Notes: a model not told the origin generated them from the letters alone. A stretch of 36,211 nt of DNA from DATFBY01 sp035253585 (GCA_035253585.1 DATFBY010000158.1:1-36211), one strand, 5' to 3'; shown: positions 1 through 8,014, numbered from the stretch's first letter. A program made the numbers and translations.

Positions 1-351
1 GGAATAGATCGAGCCACCGAGGTCGCTGAAGAACACAGCATCGTTGGTGACCGCGGGACTCGACGAGACACCGGCGCCCGCGGGGAAGCGCCACCGCTCG
101 CGTCCGGTCCAGGTGTCGAGCGCGTACAGCGCGCCGTCGCCGCTTCCGACGAAGAGCTCGTCGCCGGCGATCGTCGGCGACGAGCGCACGGGTCCGTGCG
201 TCTGAAACCGCCAGAGCAGCCCACCGAGCTCGGGTACGCCTTTCGTCGGCGACACACCGGCGTGGTGCGGACCTCCGCGAAACATCGTCGTCGATTGCTG
301 CGCGTCGGCGCGGAATGCGATCAGAACCAGTAACAACAGGATTACGCGCAT
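1..351 (-). CDS. PQQ-type beta-propeller repeat protein, N-terminal part
   Basis: This reading frame runs off the left edge, so only the first 117 codons are visible. The ATG at 351-349 is followed by a hydrophobic stretch (residues 3-12) ending near Ala-Asp-Ala-Gln, a probable Sec signal peptide, so the product is likely secreted. After it come blades of a PQQ/BamB-like propeller: LLWRFQT, then SSPTIAGDELFVGSGDGALY, then ALDTWTGRERWRF and SSPAVTNDAVFFS. The repeated pattern 'SSP..-D..-YALD-TG...W.F' is typical of this fold. Such proteins are either quinoprotein dehydrogenase subunits or scaffold propellers like BamB; the visible part cannot decide. It is divergent from the ADOP permease, with 174 bp between the two start codons in which I could not identify a convincing promoter. 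Confidence 0.8.
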   Translation of the reverse strand, partial: MRVILLLLVLIAFRADAQQSTTMFRGGPHHAGVSPTKGVPELGGLLWRFQTHGPVRSSPTIAGDELFVGSGDGALYALDTWTGRERWRFPAGAGVSSSPAVTNDAVFFSDLGGSIYS

Positions 352-525
352 GTGCGGGATTCAGGATGACCGGTGAAGTGAATTGCCGAATGCGCCAATG
401 TGTGAGGCGCGTGCGTGACCGGGCCGGTCCAGTTGTGCGCGCGCGCTCCTACCAGCCACTCCGGTCTGGCTGCGCCCGGGAAAGTGGCCTGCGCGTCGCG
501 GAATTGGCGCGTCTACGTTCACCGC

Positions 526-2967
526 ATGTGGACAGACATTCGACTCGCACTTCGCTCGTTTCGGCGTGCGCCCGCTTTCGCCGCCGCCGCGGTGCTCACA
601 CTGGCCATCGGAATCGGCGCGACCAGCACGATCTTCACGCTCGTGAACGCGGTGCTCCTCGAGTCGCTACCGTTTCGCGATCCGGATCATCTCCTCTTCG
701 TTCGCGGCGAAATGCGGCGCGAGGGACCTGGCCCTACGGAGTATCCGATCAGCTTCCTGGATGCACAGTCGCTAGCGCAAGATCGAGCGACGTTCGAGTA
801 CTTCGTGCCTCTGAGTGGCGCACGGCCGTACACGCTCGCGGCAAACGGTGAAGTCGAGCACGTCACCGGTGAGATGGTCGGTGATGGTTTTTTCAGCGCG
901 CTCGGCGTCCCGATGGCGGTGGGTCGCGCGTTCGACCTGACCGAGGGCATACCACCGGGAGCGCGCGTGGCCGTGCTCAGTCACGCGCTGTGGAGCCGCC
1001 GGTTCGGCGCGGAACGAGGAGTCATCGGAAAGATCGTGACGCTGAACGACGCGTCGTATGAGGTGATCGGCGTCGCCGCGCCGGGCTTCAACGGCGCGAG
1101 CGACGAGGCGCAACTCTGGATTCCGCTCGCGCTGGCTGGTGAGCTGTACGGTCCGCATTACATCGAGATGCGCGAGTTTCGCTGGTTGTCAGGCGTGGCT
1201 CGCGTTCGACCACCGCTCACCGCTGAGCGAGCAAACCGGTCTCTCGCCGCTGCTTCGGCGCGGCTCGAAGCGGAATTTCCCAAAGAGAACGAGAAGCTCA
1301 CCTTCGTCGGAGAGACGTTGGCCGACGCGTACTTTGGAGAGCAGCGGCGGCCCCTCTGGTCGATGATGGCGGCCGCGGCCTTCGTGCTCCTCATCGCGTG
1401 CACCAACGTGGCCAACCTGCTGCTGGCTCGCGCCGCGAGCAAACGCCAGGAGATCGCCGTGCGTCTCGCGCTCGGTGCCGGGCGCGCCAGACTCGTTAGG
1501 CAGAGCTTGGCCGAGAGCCTGACGTTGATGGCGCTCGGTACCGTGCTCGGGCTGGCGATCGCGGGCGCGGGCGCACGGCTCATCGTCGCATCGGGCGCGA
1601 TCGCGTTGCCGAGCTTTCAGAACGTCGGCGTGAGCCCGCTGGTCGTGCTGGTCACCGGCTCGATCGCGCTCGCCTGCACCCTGCTGTTCGGCGTTGCGCC
1701 GGCGTTAATGTCGACGCGAGTGAATCCGAGAGAGCGCATCGGCGACGGTGGAAAGGGCGCGAGCGCAGGGCGCGGACGGCTGGTCTTCCAGCGCGGTCTC
1801 ATCGTCGCGGAGGTCGCGGTCGCCGTCGCGTTGCTCACGGGCGCCGGTCTCATGCGGAAGGGATTTGAGGGATTCGTGAGCACCGATCTCGGATTCCGCC
1901 GAGACAGCGTACTGTCTCTTCGGCTCGACCTCACCAGCGACCGATTCAAGGAGAATGAAGCGGTCTGGTCTGTATTGCGACGACTCACTGAAGAGTCGCG
2001 TGCCCTTCCCGGTGCAGTATCGGTCGCGGCCGAGGGTCCCGGGCTGCCGACGGGTGGCTGGTACCAGGCGCATCTGGTGAGAGTAGATGGCAGCCAGGAT
2101 CCCTCCGACCAGCTCGCCGGACGACGACATCATGTCACGCCAGGCTATTTCGAGACCCTCGGCGTGCGCCTCTTGGCCGGTCGTGATTTCGCCAGTACCG
2201 ATGTCGCCAACGCCCCCCGAGCGCTGATCGTGAGCGAGCGATTCGCCCGACTCGGCTGGCCGGGCGAGTCGCCACTGGGAAAACGGCTGAGATCGTTGGG
2301 CCCGACACCGGTGGAGTTCGCCGTGGTCGGAGTGGTGGCCGACGTCGACCATGGCGGATTGCAGACCGACGACAGCGAGCAAGCGGACATTTATCTGTCG
2401 GCGTTTCAGTCGCCGCCGCGCAGTCCCTCGCTCGTTACGCTCTACGTGCGCCACCGCGGCGACGCGCGGGCGCTGCTCGATCCGCTCCGCGCAGTCATGA
2501 AGCGGATCGATCCATTCGTGCCATTCTATGACATTCGCTCATTGCAGGAACGACTCGATGAGCAGACAGCCACTGGGCGCTTTCTCGTTAGGCTGATGGC
2601 GACATTTGCTTTCATCGGGCTCGTGCTGGCGGCAATCGGCGTCTACGGCGTCATCGCGTACGCGGTCACGCAACGCACACGCGAGATCGGCATCCGCGTA
2701 GCACTCGGCGCCACGCGCAGCCGGGTGACGGCTGACGTCATTGGATGGGGACTGAGGCCGGTGTTGGTCGGACTGGTGCTCGGTGTGGCGGCCGTGGCAA
2801 TGCTGTACCGTTTCGTGCGCGTATTGCTCTACGGCGTTCAGCCGCTCGATCCGGCCACGCTGGCGATCACGATCGTCGCGCTGGTGCTCGTCGCGCTGGT
2901 GGCGAGCTGGCATCCGGCACGGCGTGCGGCGCGCATCGATCCAGCTGCCGCGCTGCGGTCTGAATGA
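526..2967 (+). CDS. ADOP-family ABC transporter permease (duplicated MacB/FtsX-type)
   Basis: The protein has 813 residues when started at ATG 526 (MWTDIRLALRSF), the usual start of this family. An in-frame GTG at 415 would add 37 residues that look unlike the family. Order: TM helix at about 18-42, MacB-type periplasmic domain (about 50-260), FtsX transmembrane block with 'NVANLLLARAASKRQEIAVR', a second periplasmic domain, and a C-terminal FtsX block with 'RTREIGIRVALGATRSRV'. This duplicated plan, with no ATP-binding gene beside it, matches the 'acidobacterial duplicated orphan permease' group, common in Acidobacteriota and Gemmatimonadota. MacB-like permeases work as mechanotransducers moving periplasmic substrates or lipoproteins; the substrate here is unknown. 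There is no clear Shine-Dalgarno. Two CGTTAGGC octamers lie inside the gene (1494, 2586), both read as Val-Arg. Confidence 0.88.
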   Translation: MWTDIRLALRSFRRAPAFAAAAVLTLAIGIGATSTIFTLVNAVLLESLPFRDPDHLLFVRGEMRREGPGPTEYPISFLDAQSLAQDRATFEYFVPLSGARPYTLAANGEVEHVTGEMVGDGFFSALGVPMAVGRAFDLTEGIPPGARVAVLSHALWSRRFGAERGVIGKIVTLNDASYEVIGVAAPGFNGASDEAQLWIPLALAGELYGPHYIEMREFRWLSGVARVRPPLTAERANRSLAAASARLEAEFPKENEKLTFVGETLADAYFGEQRRPLWSMMAAAAFVLLIACTNVANLLLARAASKRQEIAVRLALGAGRARLVRQSLAESLTLMALGTVLGLAIAGAGARLIVASGAIALPSFQNVGVSPLVVLVTGSIALACTLLFGVAPALMSTRVNPRERIGDGGKGASAGRGRLVFQRGLIVAEVAVAVALLTGAGLMRKGFEGFVSTDLGFRRDSVLSLRLDLTSDRFKENEAVWSVLRRLTEESRALPGAVSVAAEGPGLPTGGWYQAHLVRVDGSQDPSDQLAGRRHHVTPGYFETLGVRLLAGRDFASTDVANAPRALIVSERFARLGWPGESPLGKRLRSLGPTPVEFAVVGVVADVDHGGLQTDDSEQADIYLSAFQSPPRSPSLVTLYVRHRGDARALLDPLRAVMKRIDPFVPFYDIRSLQERLDEQTATGRFLVRLMATFAFIGLVLAAIGVYGVIAYAVTQRTREIGIRVALGATRSRVTADVIGWGLRPVLVGLVLGVAAVAMLYRFVRVLLYGVQPLDPATLAITIVALVLVALVASWHPARRAARIDPAAALRSE

Positions 2968-3194
2968 TCGCGCGCTAGTCCTTACTTCGCGCGATGCACT
3001 ACTCTCGTCGCTCGCTCCGGACGCGAAACTGTCCCCCGCGGAGGACGATTTCGGGCGCCCGCGAAACAACAGGCACCGCGTAAGTCGTTGGCTGTATTGG
3101 CGATGCGGCGAGGCGTGTCGCGGCTCGAAATTGCGGCACCGCGCGTGCCTTGCACCTCTCCGACACCATCCGACGACGACGTCGGGGAGGAACC

Positions 3195-3806
3195 ATGAAG
3201 TACATGCAGCGTTCTTTGATGCCTATGATGCTCGCCGGCGCCGCCGTGTTGAGCATGCCGTCTCTTGCGAGCGCCCAGAGCCGCGACTCGCGGACGCAGT
3301 GCCGTGTTGTGTGGGACACTCAAAACCGGCAGTCTGACATCACCGATTGCGAGTCGGCCGAGCGTATCGCGCGGACGACTGGTGGCCGCGTGATTTACAT
3401 CCAGAATGGTCGCATCGACGACGACCGATTGGAGAATCGCCGCGACCGCGATCGTTGGGATGACCGCCGCGGACGTGATCGTGATGACGATCGTTGGGAT
3501 GGTCGCCGCGATCGCGATCGCTATGACGACATCTACCGCCGCGACTATCCGAACCAGCTGCCGCGCATGCGGTGGGCGGTCGAGTTCCGTCGCAACGGCA
3601 ACCACGGTAACGTACGCCGCTGGCTCGGCACGACCGATGTCTACCCGCGCTACTCGGACTACACGCGGCGCGGTGTGCCGGAGCGGGTGCTGTGGTACGA
3701 TTCCCGTGGCCGCCTCGTACAGCAGTGGGTCGATCGCGATGGCGACGGCCGCGCGGATCGAGTGGGGATCTACCGCAACGGTCGAATCGTCAGGGTCATT
3801 GACTGA
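3195..3806 (+). CDS. Secreted Asp/Arg-rich protein with EF-hand-like motif
   Basis: ATG 3195 is preceded by GGGGAGG with suitable spacing, so I prefer it to an in-frame upstream start. The 203-residue product begins with a signal peptide (about residues 1-27, cleavage after ALA-type 'ASA'). Mature residues about 75-115 are extremely charged and contain a 13-residue repeat built on 'DRWD.RRDRDR'. In DNA this is a 39-bp repeat whose copies begin near 3450 and 3489. Near the C-terminus 'DRDGDGRAD' resembles a calcium-binding EF-hand or dockerin loop. I do not recognise a named family. The product is probably exported and may bind calcium or a polyanion; that is inference. A strong terminator follows at 3826. 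The flanking genes give no functional hint. Confidence 0.75.
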   Translation: MKYMQRSLMPMMLAGAAVLSMPSLASAQSRDSRTQCRVVWDTQNRQSDITDCESAERIARTTGGRVIYIQNGRIDDDRLENRRDRDRWDDRRGRDRDDDRWDGRRDRDRYDDIYRRDYPNQLPRMRWAVEFRRNGNHGNVRRWLGTTDVYPRYSDYTRRGVPERVLWYDSRGRLVQQWVDRDGDGRADRVGIYRNGRIVRVID

Positions 3807-3825
3807 CGCGCGACATTGCACGACC

Positions 3826-3860
3826 GAACGCCCGCCGGAAACGGCGGGCGTTCTCTTTTC
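3826..3860 (+). terminator. Rho-independent terminator after secreted Asp/Arg-rich gene
   Basis: Perfect 12-bp stem GAACGCCCGCCG (3826-3837) / CGGCGGGCGTTC (3842-3853) with a GAAA tetraloop, followed by TCTTTT. It starts 20 bp after the stop codon. Confidence 0.88.
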
Positions 3861-3919
3861 CCACGAATTCTGCATGGCACTCTGGCGCAGCTTCGACGAT
3901 GATCGAAAATTGGTTGTCG

Positions 3920-3954
3920 CTTCCCGCTTACCGCTTCCCGCTTCCCGCTTCCCG
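3920..3954. repeat. Tandem heptamer array (CTTCCCG)5 before the aminotransferase start
   Basis: Five head-to-tail heptamers fill 3920-3954; the second unit is CTTACCG and the rest are perfect CTTCCCG. The array ends 5 bp before the GTG start at 3960, where a Shine-Dalgarno and spacer would normally be. Two copies of the reverse complement, CGGGAAG, occur at 24177-24190 beside the heptamer array in cheR. Confidence 0.85.
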
Positions 3955-3959
3955 CTAAC

Positions 3960-4817
3960 GTGCTCGTCTACCTCAACGGCAGCTACGTCGATCGCGCCGC
4001 GGCGGCGATCTCGATCGAGGATCGCGGCTTCCTCTTCGGCGACGGGATCTACGAGGTGGTGCGCTCCATCGACGCGCACTTCATCGAGCGCGAGCGGCAT
4101 CTGCGCCGGCTCGAGCGCAGCGCACGCGAGATACGCCTCGATCTCTCGGCCGCCGAAGCGGACTCGTTAGGCGATGTGGCGCTGGCGCTGCTCGAGAAGA
4201 ACGGGTTGAGCGAGGGGCATGCCGCCGTCTACATGCAGGTGACGCGCGGTGTGGCAACGCGCAAGCATGCCTTCCCGCCCTCCGGCACGCGGCCGACTGT
4301 GTTCGTGACGAGCAGCCGGTTCACACCCCTCGACAAGAATCATGAGCACGGGATCGGCGTCATCACGCACCCCGATCTTCGCTGGGGACGGTGTGACATC
4401 AAGTCGGTCAACCTGCTTCCGAACGTGTTGGCCAACCAAGCTGCCCATGAGCGCGGCTGCTACGAAGCGATTTTGATTCGCGACGGCGTCGTGACCGAGG
4501 CCACGCACTCGTCGCTCTTCGGCGTGGTGCACGGCACGCTGCGCACGCATCCACTCGCCAGCTCGATCCTCCCCAGCGTAACCCGGGAGATCGTACTGGA
4601 GCTGGCGCGCGACGGCGGACTCAAGCTGCGTGAGAGCGCCATCACCGAGCGCGAGCTGGCGGACGTCGACGAGCTGTTCATCGCCAGCACGACGGCCGAC
4701 GTCACGCCGGTGATCTCGGTCGATGGTAAGCCGGTCGGAGACGGGACACCCGGTGCGACCACCAAGCTGCTGCAGCAAGCCTACCGCTGGCACCTCAAGG
4801 CCGCGGCCCGCGCCTAA
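3960..4817 (+). CDS. dat: PLP fold-type IV aminotransferase, D-amino-acid aminotransferase-like
   Basis: The 285-residue product starts at GTG 3960 ('MLVYLNGSYVDR'). This matches the family N-terminus, followed by 'EDRGFLFGDGIYEVVR', the hallmark of D-amino-acid (D-alanine) transaminase. The PLP-binding lysine is K148 in 'CDIKSVNLLPN', and E180 in 'VTEATHSSLFGV' sits 32 residues later. This is the same spacing as the catalytic Lys145/Glu177 pair of the characterised Bacillus enzyme. Expected reaction: D-alanine + 2-oxoglutarate to pyruvate + D-glutamate, supplying D-amino acids for peptidoglycan. Branched-chain aminotransferase or aminodeoxychorismate lyase are less likely given the N-terminal motif. 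No Shine-Dalgarno is visible; a heptamer array abuts the start. The TAA stop lies in a GCCTAACG octamer that also forms the TAG stop of the convergent tetR gene. Confidence 0.85.
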   Translation: MLVYLNGSYVDRAAAAISIEDRGFLFGDGIYEVVRSIDAHFIERERHLRRLERSAREIRLDLSAAEADSLGDVALALLEKNGLSEGHAAVYMQVTRGVATRKHAFPPSGTRPTVFVTSSRFTPLDKNHEHGIGVITHPDLRWGRCDIKSVNLLPNVLANQAAHERGCYEAILIRDGVVTEATHSSLFGVVHGTLRTHPLASSILPSVTREIVLELARDGGLKLRESAITERELADVDELFIASTTADVTPVISVDGKPVGDGTPGATTKLLQQAYRWHLKAAARA

Positions 4818-5449
4818 CGAGCGGCAGGCACTCGCGCGTCGAGACCGAAGACCAGCTCGAGGTACGATCGATAATGCCGGAGCTGACGCGCCAGCATGCT
4901 GGAATCGCCTAACGACTTGCCGAGTACATAAGCGCCTTCGACGATCACGCTGAGCATGTCGGCGAGCTCGTCGATGTCCACCTCGACCCGTGGTGGCCGG
5001 TGCGCGACGGCGTCACGCAACTTCTGCCCGAGCCGATCGCGCCAGAGGTGAAAAGCGTCGCGGATGATGCGATGCACCTCCGTGTCGAAGAGCTGCGCCT
5101 CGTAGACGTACGACGCGAAAAGGCATCCGTGATTCGGATCGGTGAGCTGGTCAGCCATCTCTTCCATTAGGCCGACCAGGATGAGCACCTGCTGCATGGG
5201 GTCGCTGCTCAGGCGTTCGGCGCGGTCGAGCAGGTTGTCCAGCAGTGCGCGGTCGTGGTCGGCGAAGCGCTGGATGACGGCGTTCGCCAGCTCGTTCTTC
5301 GACTTGAAGTGGTGGAAGAACGCGCCTTTGGTGAGCCCGGTGCGCTCCAGGACCGCGTCGACCGTCGTCGCGGCAAATCCTTGCCGGAGAATGAGATCCT
5401 GCGCGGCGTCCATGATCTGGATGCGAGTTTCGGTACCGTCACGAGGCAT
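4814..5449 (-). CDS. TetR/AcrR-family transcriptional regulator
   Basis: The 211-residue product starts MPRDGTETRIQIMDAA. Residues about 10-55 form the TetR helix-turn-helix, with 'GFAATTVDAVLERTGLTKG' followed by 'AFFHHFKSKNELA'. The rest is the helical ligand-binding and dimerisation domain. 'HGCLFASYVYEAQLFD' is reminiscent of the TetR C-terminal families near AcrR/NemR-type repressors. It is divergent from the TPR-hydrolase fusion (5591), and the shared 141-bp region holds promoters for both plus a perfect palindrome at 5535-5548. The simplest inference is that it represses the fusion gene in response to an unknown small molecule. Its own -10 ends 6 nt before the ATG, so its mRNA is probably leaderless. 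Its stop codon overlaps that of dat. Confidence 0.92.
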   Translation of the reverse strand: MPRDGTETRIQIMDAAQDLILRQGFAATTVDAVLERTGLTKGAFFHHFKSKNELANAVIQRFADHDRALLDNLLDRAERLSSDPMQQVLILVGLMEEMADQLTDPNHGCLFASYVYEAQLFDTEVHRIIRDAFHLWRDRLGQKLRDAVAHRPPRVEVDIDELADMLSVIVEGAYVLGKSLGDSSMLARQLRHYRSYLELVFGLDARVPAAR

Positions 5450-5455
5450 GAGAGG

Positions 5456-5484
5456 ATTGTACCATACCGTTTAGTCTTTTACAA
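5456..5484 (-). promoter_or_regulatory. Predicted sigma-70 promoter of tetR, leaderless geometry
   Basis: On the minus strand: TTGTAA (5484-5479), 17-bp spacer, TACAAT (5461-5456). The ATG begins at 5449, which is about where transcription would start. No Shine-Dalgarno is available. Confidence 0.6.
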
Positions 5485-5504
5485 GTGGCTCTAAACTGCC
5501 GCTA

Positions 5505-5533
5505 TTGACAGGCAATTCAAAGAAGCATATACA
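5505..5533 (+). promoter_or_regulatory. Near-consensus sigma-70 promoter of the TPR-hydrolase gene
   Basis: TTGACA (5505-5510), exactly 17 bp, TATACA (5528-5533). Transcription should start near 5540, giving a leader of about 50 nt that ends in GGAG 6 nt before ATG 5591. In GC-rich DNA this AT-rich block stands out. Confidence 0.8.
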
Positions 5534-5534
5534 T

Positions 5535-5548
5535 ACCAACTAGTTGGT
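5535..5548. promoter_or_regulatory. Palindromic operator, probable TetR binding site
   Basis: ACCAACTAGTTGGT is a perfect 14-bp palindrome starting 2 bp after the -10 box and covering the predicted start site. Size and position fit a TetR-family operator that blocks RNA polymerase. That the adjacent tetR product binds it is inference. Confidence 0.7.
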
Positions 5549-5590
5549 TTGTTCCACTTGTCATCCGAGACAATCCACCAGGAGCGCGCG

Positions 5591-8014
5591 ATGTCTCTCC
5601 TCGCCGCCACACTGGTTGCCGGACTCCTGTCGCAACCCGTGCGGACCGACTCTGTACCGCTCTACCCCGACCTCGGGGACCATCACCATTCCATTACCAC
5701 CTCCAACCCCGACGCCCAACGCTACTTCGATCAGGGGCTGAGACTCGTCTACGGCTTCAATCACGCCGAGGCGATTCGAAGCTTCCGTCGCGCGCAGCAG
5801 CTCGACTCTACGTGCGCGATGTGTTACTGGGGCGAGGCGCTGGCACGTGGACCGAACATCAACGTCGCGATGGATTCGGCCAGTGCGGCCGCGGCCTATG
5901 CGGCGATCCAACGCGCGCTGGCGGTTCCGGCCCGCATCACGGCCAAGGAGCGTGCATACATTCGCGCGCTCGGCGTGCGCTACGGAAAGAATCCGACAGC
6001 CAATCGTAAGTCACTCGACACCGCATACGCGCGCGCGATGGCTGCCGTGTCGCGTCAATTCCCGAGTGACGATGACGCCGCGGTGCTATACGCCGAGGCG
6101 CGCATGTTGCTCGGCCCTTGGGACTACTGGCTGCCTGACAAGCGGCCGAAGCCGCACGGTGCCGCCGCCCTGGCCGCGTTGCAACCGGTCGTGGCGCGCA
6201 ACGCGCGACATGCCGGCGCGTGCCACTTCTACATCCATGCCGTCGAAGCGGCATTTCCCGAGCGTGCGGTGCCGTGCGCCGAGCGCCTCCCCGAGCTCAT
6301 GCCGGGCGCCGGTCACGTGGTGCACATGCCCGCGCACATCTACATCCGCGTCGGCCGCTATGCGGATGCGATCGACCGGAATGTCCACGCGCTGCACGCC
6401 GACGCGCCGTACCTCGATGGCATGGCGCCCGACGGTGTGTACCGCCTCGCGCTCCATCCGCACAACGGCCACTTCCTCTCGTTCGCCGCGGCAATGATCG
6501 GACGGTCGGCGCAGGCCATGGAGTCCGCGCGCCTGACGAAGAGCAAAGTCGATCCGCAGATGATGCGCGCGCCGGGGCTGGGCGCGCTCCAGCACTACTA
6601 CATGCTTCCGGTGTTCACGATGGTGCGCTTCAGTCAGTGGGACTCCGTGCTGGCCGAGCCCGAGCTGCCTGACGACTTGCCGTACCCGGCTGCCATCCGG
6701 CGGTACGCGCGCGCCGTCGCGTTTGCCGCGAAGAAGGACTTCACTCAGGCCGATCGCGAGCTGGCCGCGCTGCGTCAGCTGCGGCGCGACCCGAGAATGG
6801 AGTCGGTGACGATCTGGGATCTCAACCGCGCGACGACGTTGCTCGACATCGGGATCGAGGTGGCGTCCGGCGAGATCGCGCTCGCGCGCGGCGACGCCGC
6901 CACCGCGGTGCGTCATTTCCGGAGGGGTGTACAGATCGAAGAGGAGCTCACCTACGACGAGCCTCCACCCTGGCACCAGCCCGTTAGGCAGCACCTGGGC
7001 AAAGCACTGCTCGCCGCCGGCCGGCCAGCGGAGGCGGAAGCCGCGTTCCGCCGGGATCTCGAGCGGAATCCAGAGAACGGCTGGTCGCTACATGGTCTCG
7101 CGTTGGCGCTCGAGGCCAGAGGTCAGAAGGCGCTGGCTGCTTCGGTGAGAAAGCGCTTCGAGAAGGTGTGGGCGGGCGCCGATGTTCGGCTCGATTCCAC
7201 GGACAGATCGTCGACGTCTACGGGGGAGAAGCGTGTGACGCTTCCGAATGGCGTGACCCTTCGCTACGTCGAGCGCGGGAGCGCGAGCGGGAACCCGATC
7301 ATTCTCCTGCACGGGGCAACCGATTCCTGGTTCTCCTACAGTCTGGTGCTCGACCAGCTGGCCCAGCACGGGCGCGTCATCGCGGTGAGTCTGCGCGGGC
7401 ATGGCGGTTCGGACAGCCCAGCCGGCAGCTATGCGCCGGCCACCGCGGCCGGCGACGTCGTTGCGTTCATGGACGCGTTAGGCATTCGACGTGCGACGGT
7501 GATCGGCCACTCGATGGGCAGCTTCGTGGCCCAGCACGTGGCGGCTGGCGTGCCGCAGCGCGTCACGCGTCTGGTGTTGATCGCCTCGGCGGCGAACTCG
7601 GCGAACAAAGTCGTGGGTGAGATGAATGCGGCGGTGAAATCGTTCAGCGATTCCGTGCCGCTGAAGTTCATCGAGGAGTTTCAACAGGGCAGCGTATATC
7701 GCCCCGTGCCTGACGAGTTCATGACCACCGCCATCGATGTGAGTCGTCGCGTACCGCTACACGTGTGGCGCGGCGTCTTCGCAGGATTGGCGGCGCCCGA
7801 AACGGCGGCGGCGCTCGACCGGATCACGTCGCCGACGCTCATCCTCTGGGGTGAGCACGACAGTGTGTTCGCGCGCTCCGATCAAGTTGCCCTCGCGGCG
7901 GGCATTAAGGGGGCGACGCTGGTCGTCTATCCGGAGACGGGCCACACGCCGCAATGGGAGCGGACAGAGTGGGTGGTGCGTGACGTCGTGAAGTTCGTCC
8001 ACTCCGCGAACTGA
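5591..8014 (+). CDS. TPR protein fused to an alpha/beta-hydrolase domain
   Basis: ATG 5591 is chosen because GGAG lies 6 nt upstream and a signal-peptide-like stretch follows (MSLLAATLVAGLLS). The in-frame TTG at 5549 abuts the operator. The product has 807 residues. The N-terminal ~540 residues are tetratricopeptide-like, opening with 'NPDAQRYFDQGLRLVYGFNH' and 'CAMCYWGEALARGPNIN', a widespread exported TPR family. From about residue 548 a complete alpha/beta-hydrolase follows: 'HGATDSWFSY' oxyanion region, nucleophile S641 in GHSMG, D757 in 'WGEHDSVF' and H785 in 'ETGHTPQWE'. All three triad residues are present. The substrate is unknown; an esterase, lactonase or haloperoxidase-type activity is possible. 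The two parts are usually separate proteins. The gene is probably TetR-controlled from the promoter at 5505. Confidence 0.88.
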   Translation: MSLLAATLVAGLLSQPVRTDSVPLYPDLGDHHHSITTSNPDAQRYFDQGLRLVYGFNHAEAIRSFRRAQQLDSTCAMCYWGEALARGPNINVAMDSASAAAAYAAIQRALAVPARITAKERAYIRALGVRYGKNPTANRKSLDTAYARAMAAVSRQFPSDDDAAVLYAEARMLLGPWDYWLPDKRPKPHGAAALAALQPVVARNARHAGACHFYIHAVEAAFPERAVPCAERLPELMPGAGHVVHMPAHIYIRVGRYADAIDRNVHALHADAPYLDGMAPDGVYRLALHPHNGHFLSFAAAMIGRSAQAMESARLTKSKVDPQMMRAPGLGALQHYYMLPVFTMVRFSQWDSVLAEPELPDDLPYPAAIRRYARAVAFAAKKDFTQADRELAALRQLRRDPRMESVTIWDLNRATTLLDIGIEVASGEIALARGDAATAVRHFRRGVQIEEELTYDEPPPWHQPVRQHLGKALLAAGRPAEAEAAFRRDLERNPENGWSLHGLALALEARGQKALAASVRKRFEKVWAGADVRLDSTDRSSTSTGEKRVTLPNGVTLRYVERGSASGNPIILLHGATDSWFSYSLVLDQLAQHGRVIAVSLRGHGGSDSPAGSYAPATAAGDVVAFMDALGIRRATVIGHSMGSFVAQHVAAGVPQRVTRLVLIASAANSANKVVGEMNAAVKSFSDSVPLKFIEEFQQGSVYRPVPDEFMTTAIDVSRRVPLHVWRGVFAGLAAPETAAALDRITSPTLILWGEHDSVFARSDQVALAAGIKGATLVVYPETGHTPQWERTEWVVRDVVKFVHSAN

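Noticed and set aside
415..525. 37-residue N-terminal extension of the ADOP permease from a GTG
   Set aside because: The family starts at MWTDIRLALRSF-like sequence; the extension is not membrane- or signal-like.
2968..3194. Intergenic stretch searched for a terminator, small RNA or small gene
   Set aside because: Only a weak TCGCGCG/CGCGCGA hairpin near 2968-2994 and the Shine-Dalgarno of the next gene were found; not enough to call.
3920..3954. Heptamer array considered as a CRISPR or iteron origin
   Set aside because: Units are only 7 bp without spacers; no cas, rep or dnaA gene is present.
2982..4100. Minus-strand open frame of 372 codons opposite the secreted protein and dat
   Set aside because: It runs across a strong terminator and a heptamer array and is low-complexity; the plus-strand genes have signal peptide, Shine-Dalgarno and catalytic motifs.
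4907..4914. CGTYAGGC copies considered as binding sites of the local TetR or other regulators
   Set aside because: They occur across the whole window, mostly inside coding regions and far from promoters, so a local operator role does not fit.
6086..6994. Minus-strand open frame of 302 codons opposite the TPR region
   Set aside because: Antisense shadow rich in Arg/His; the plus-strand frame has clear family motifs.
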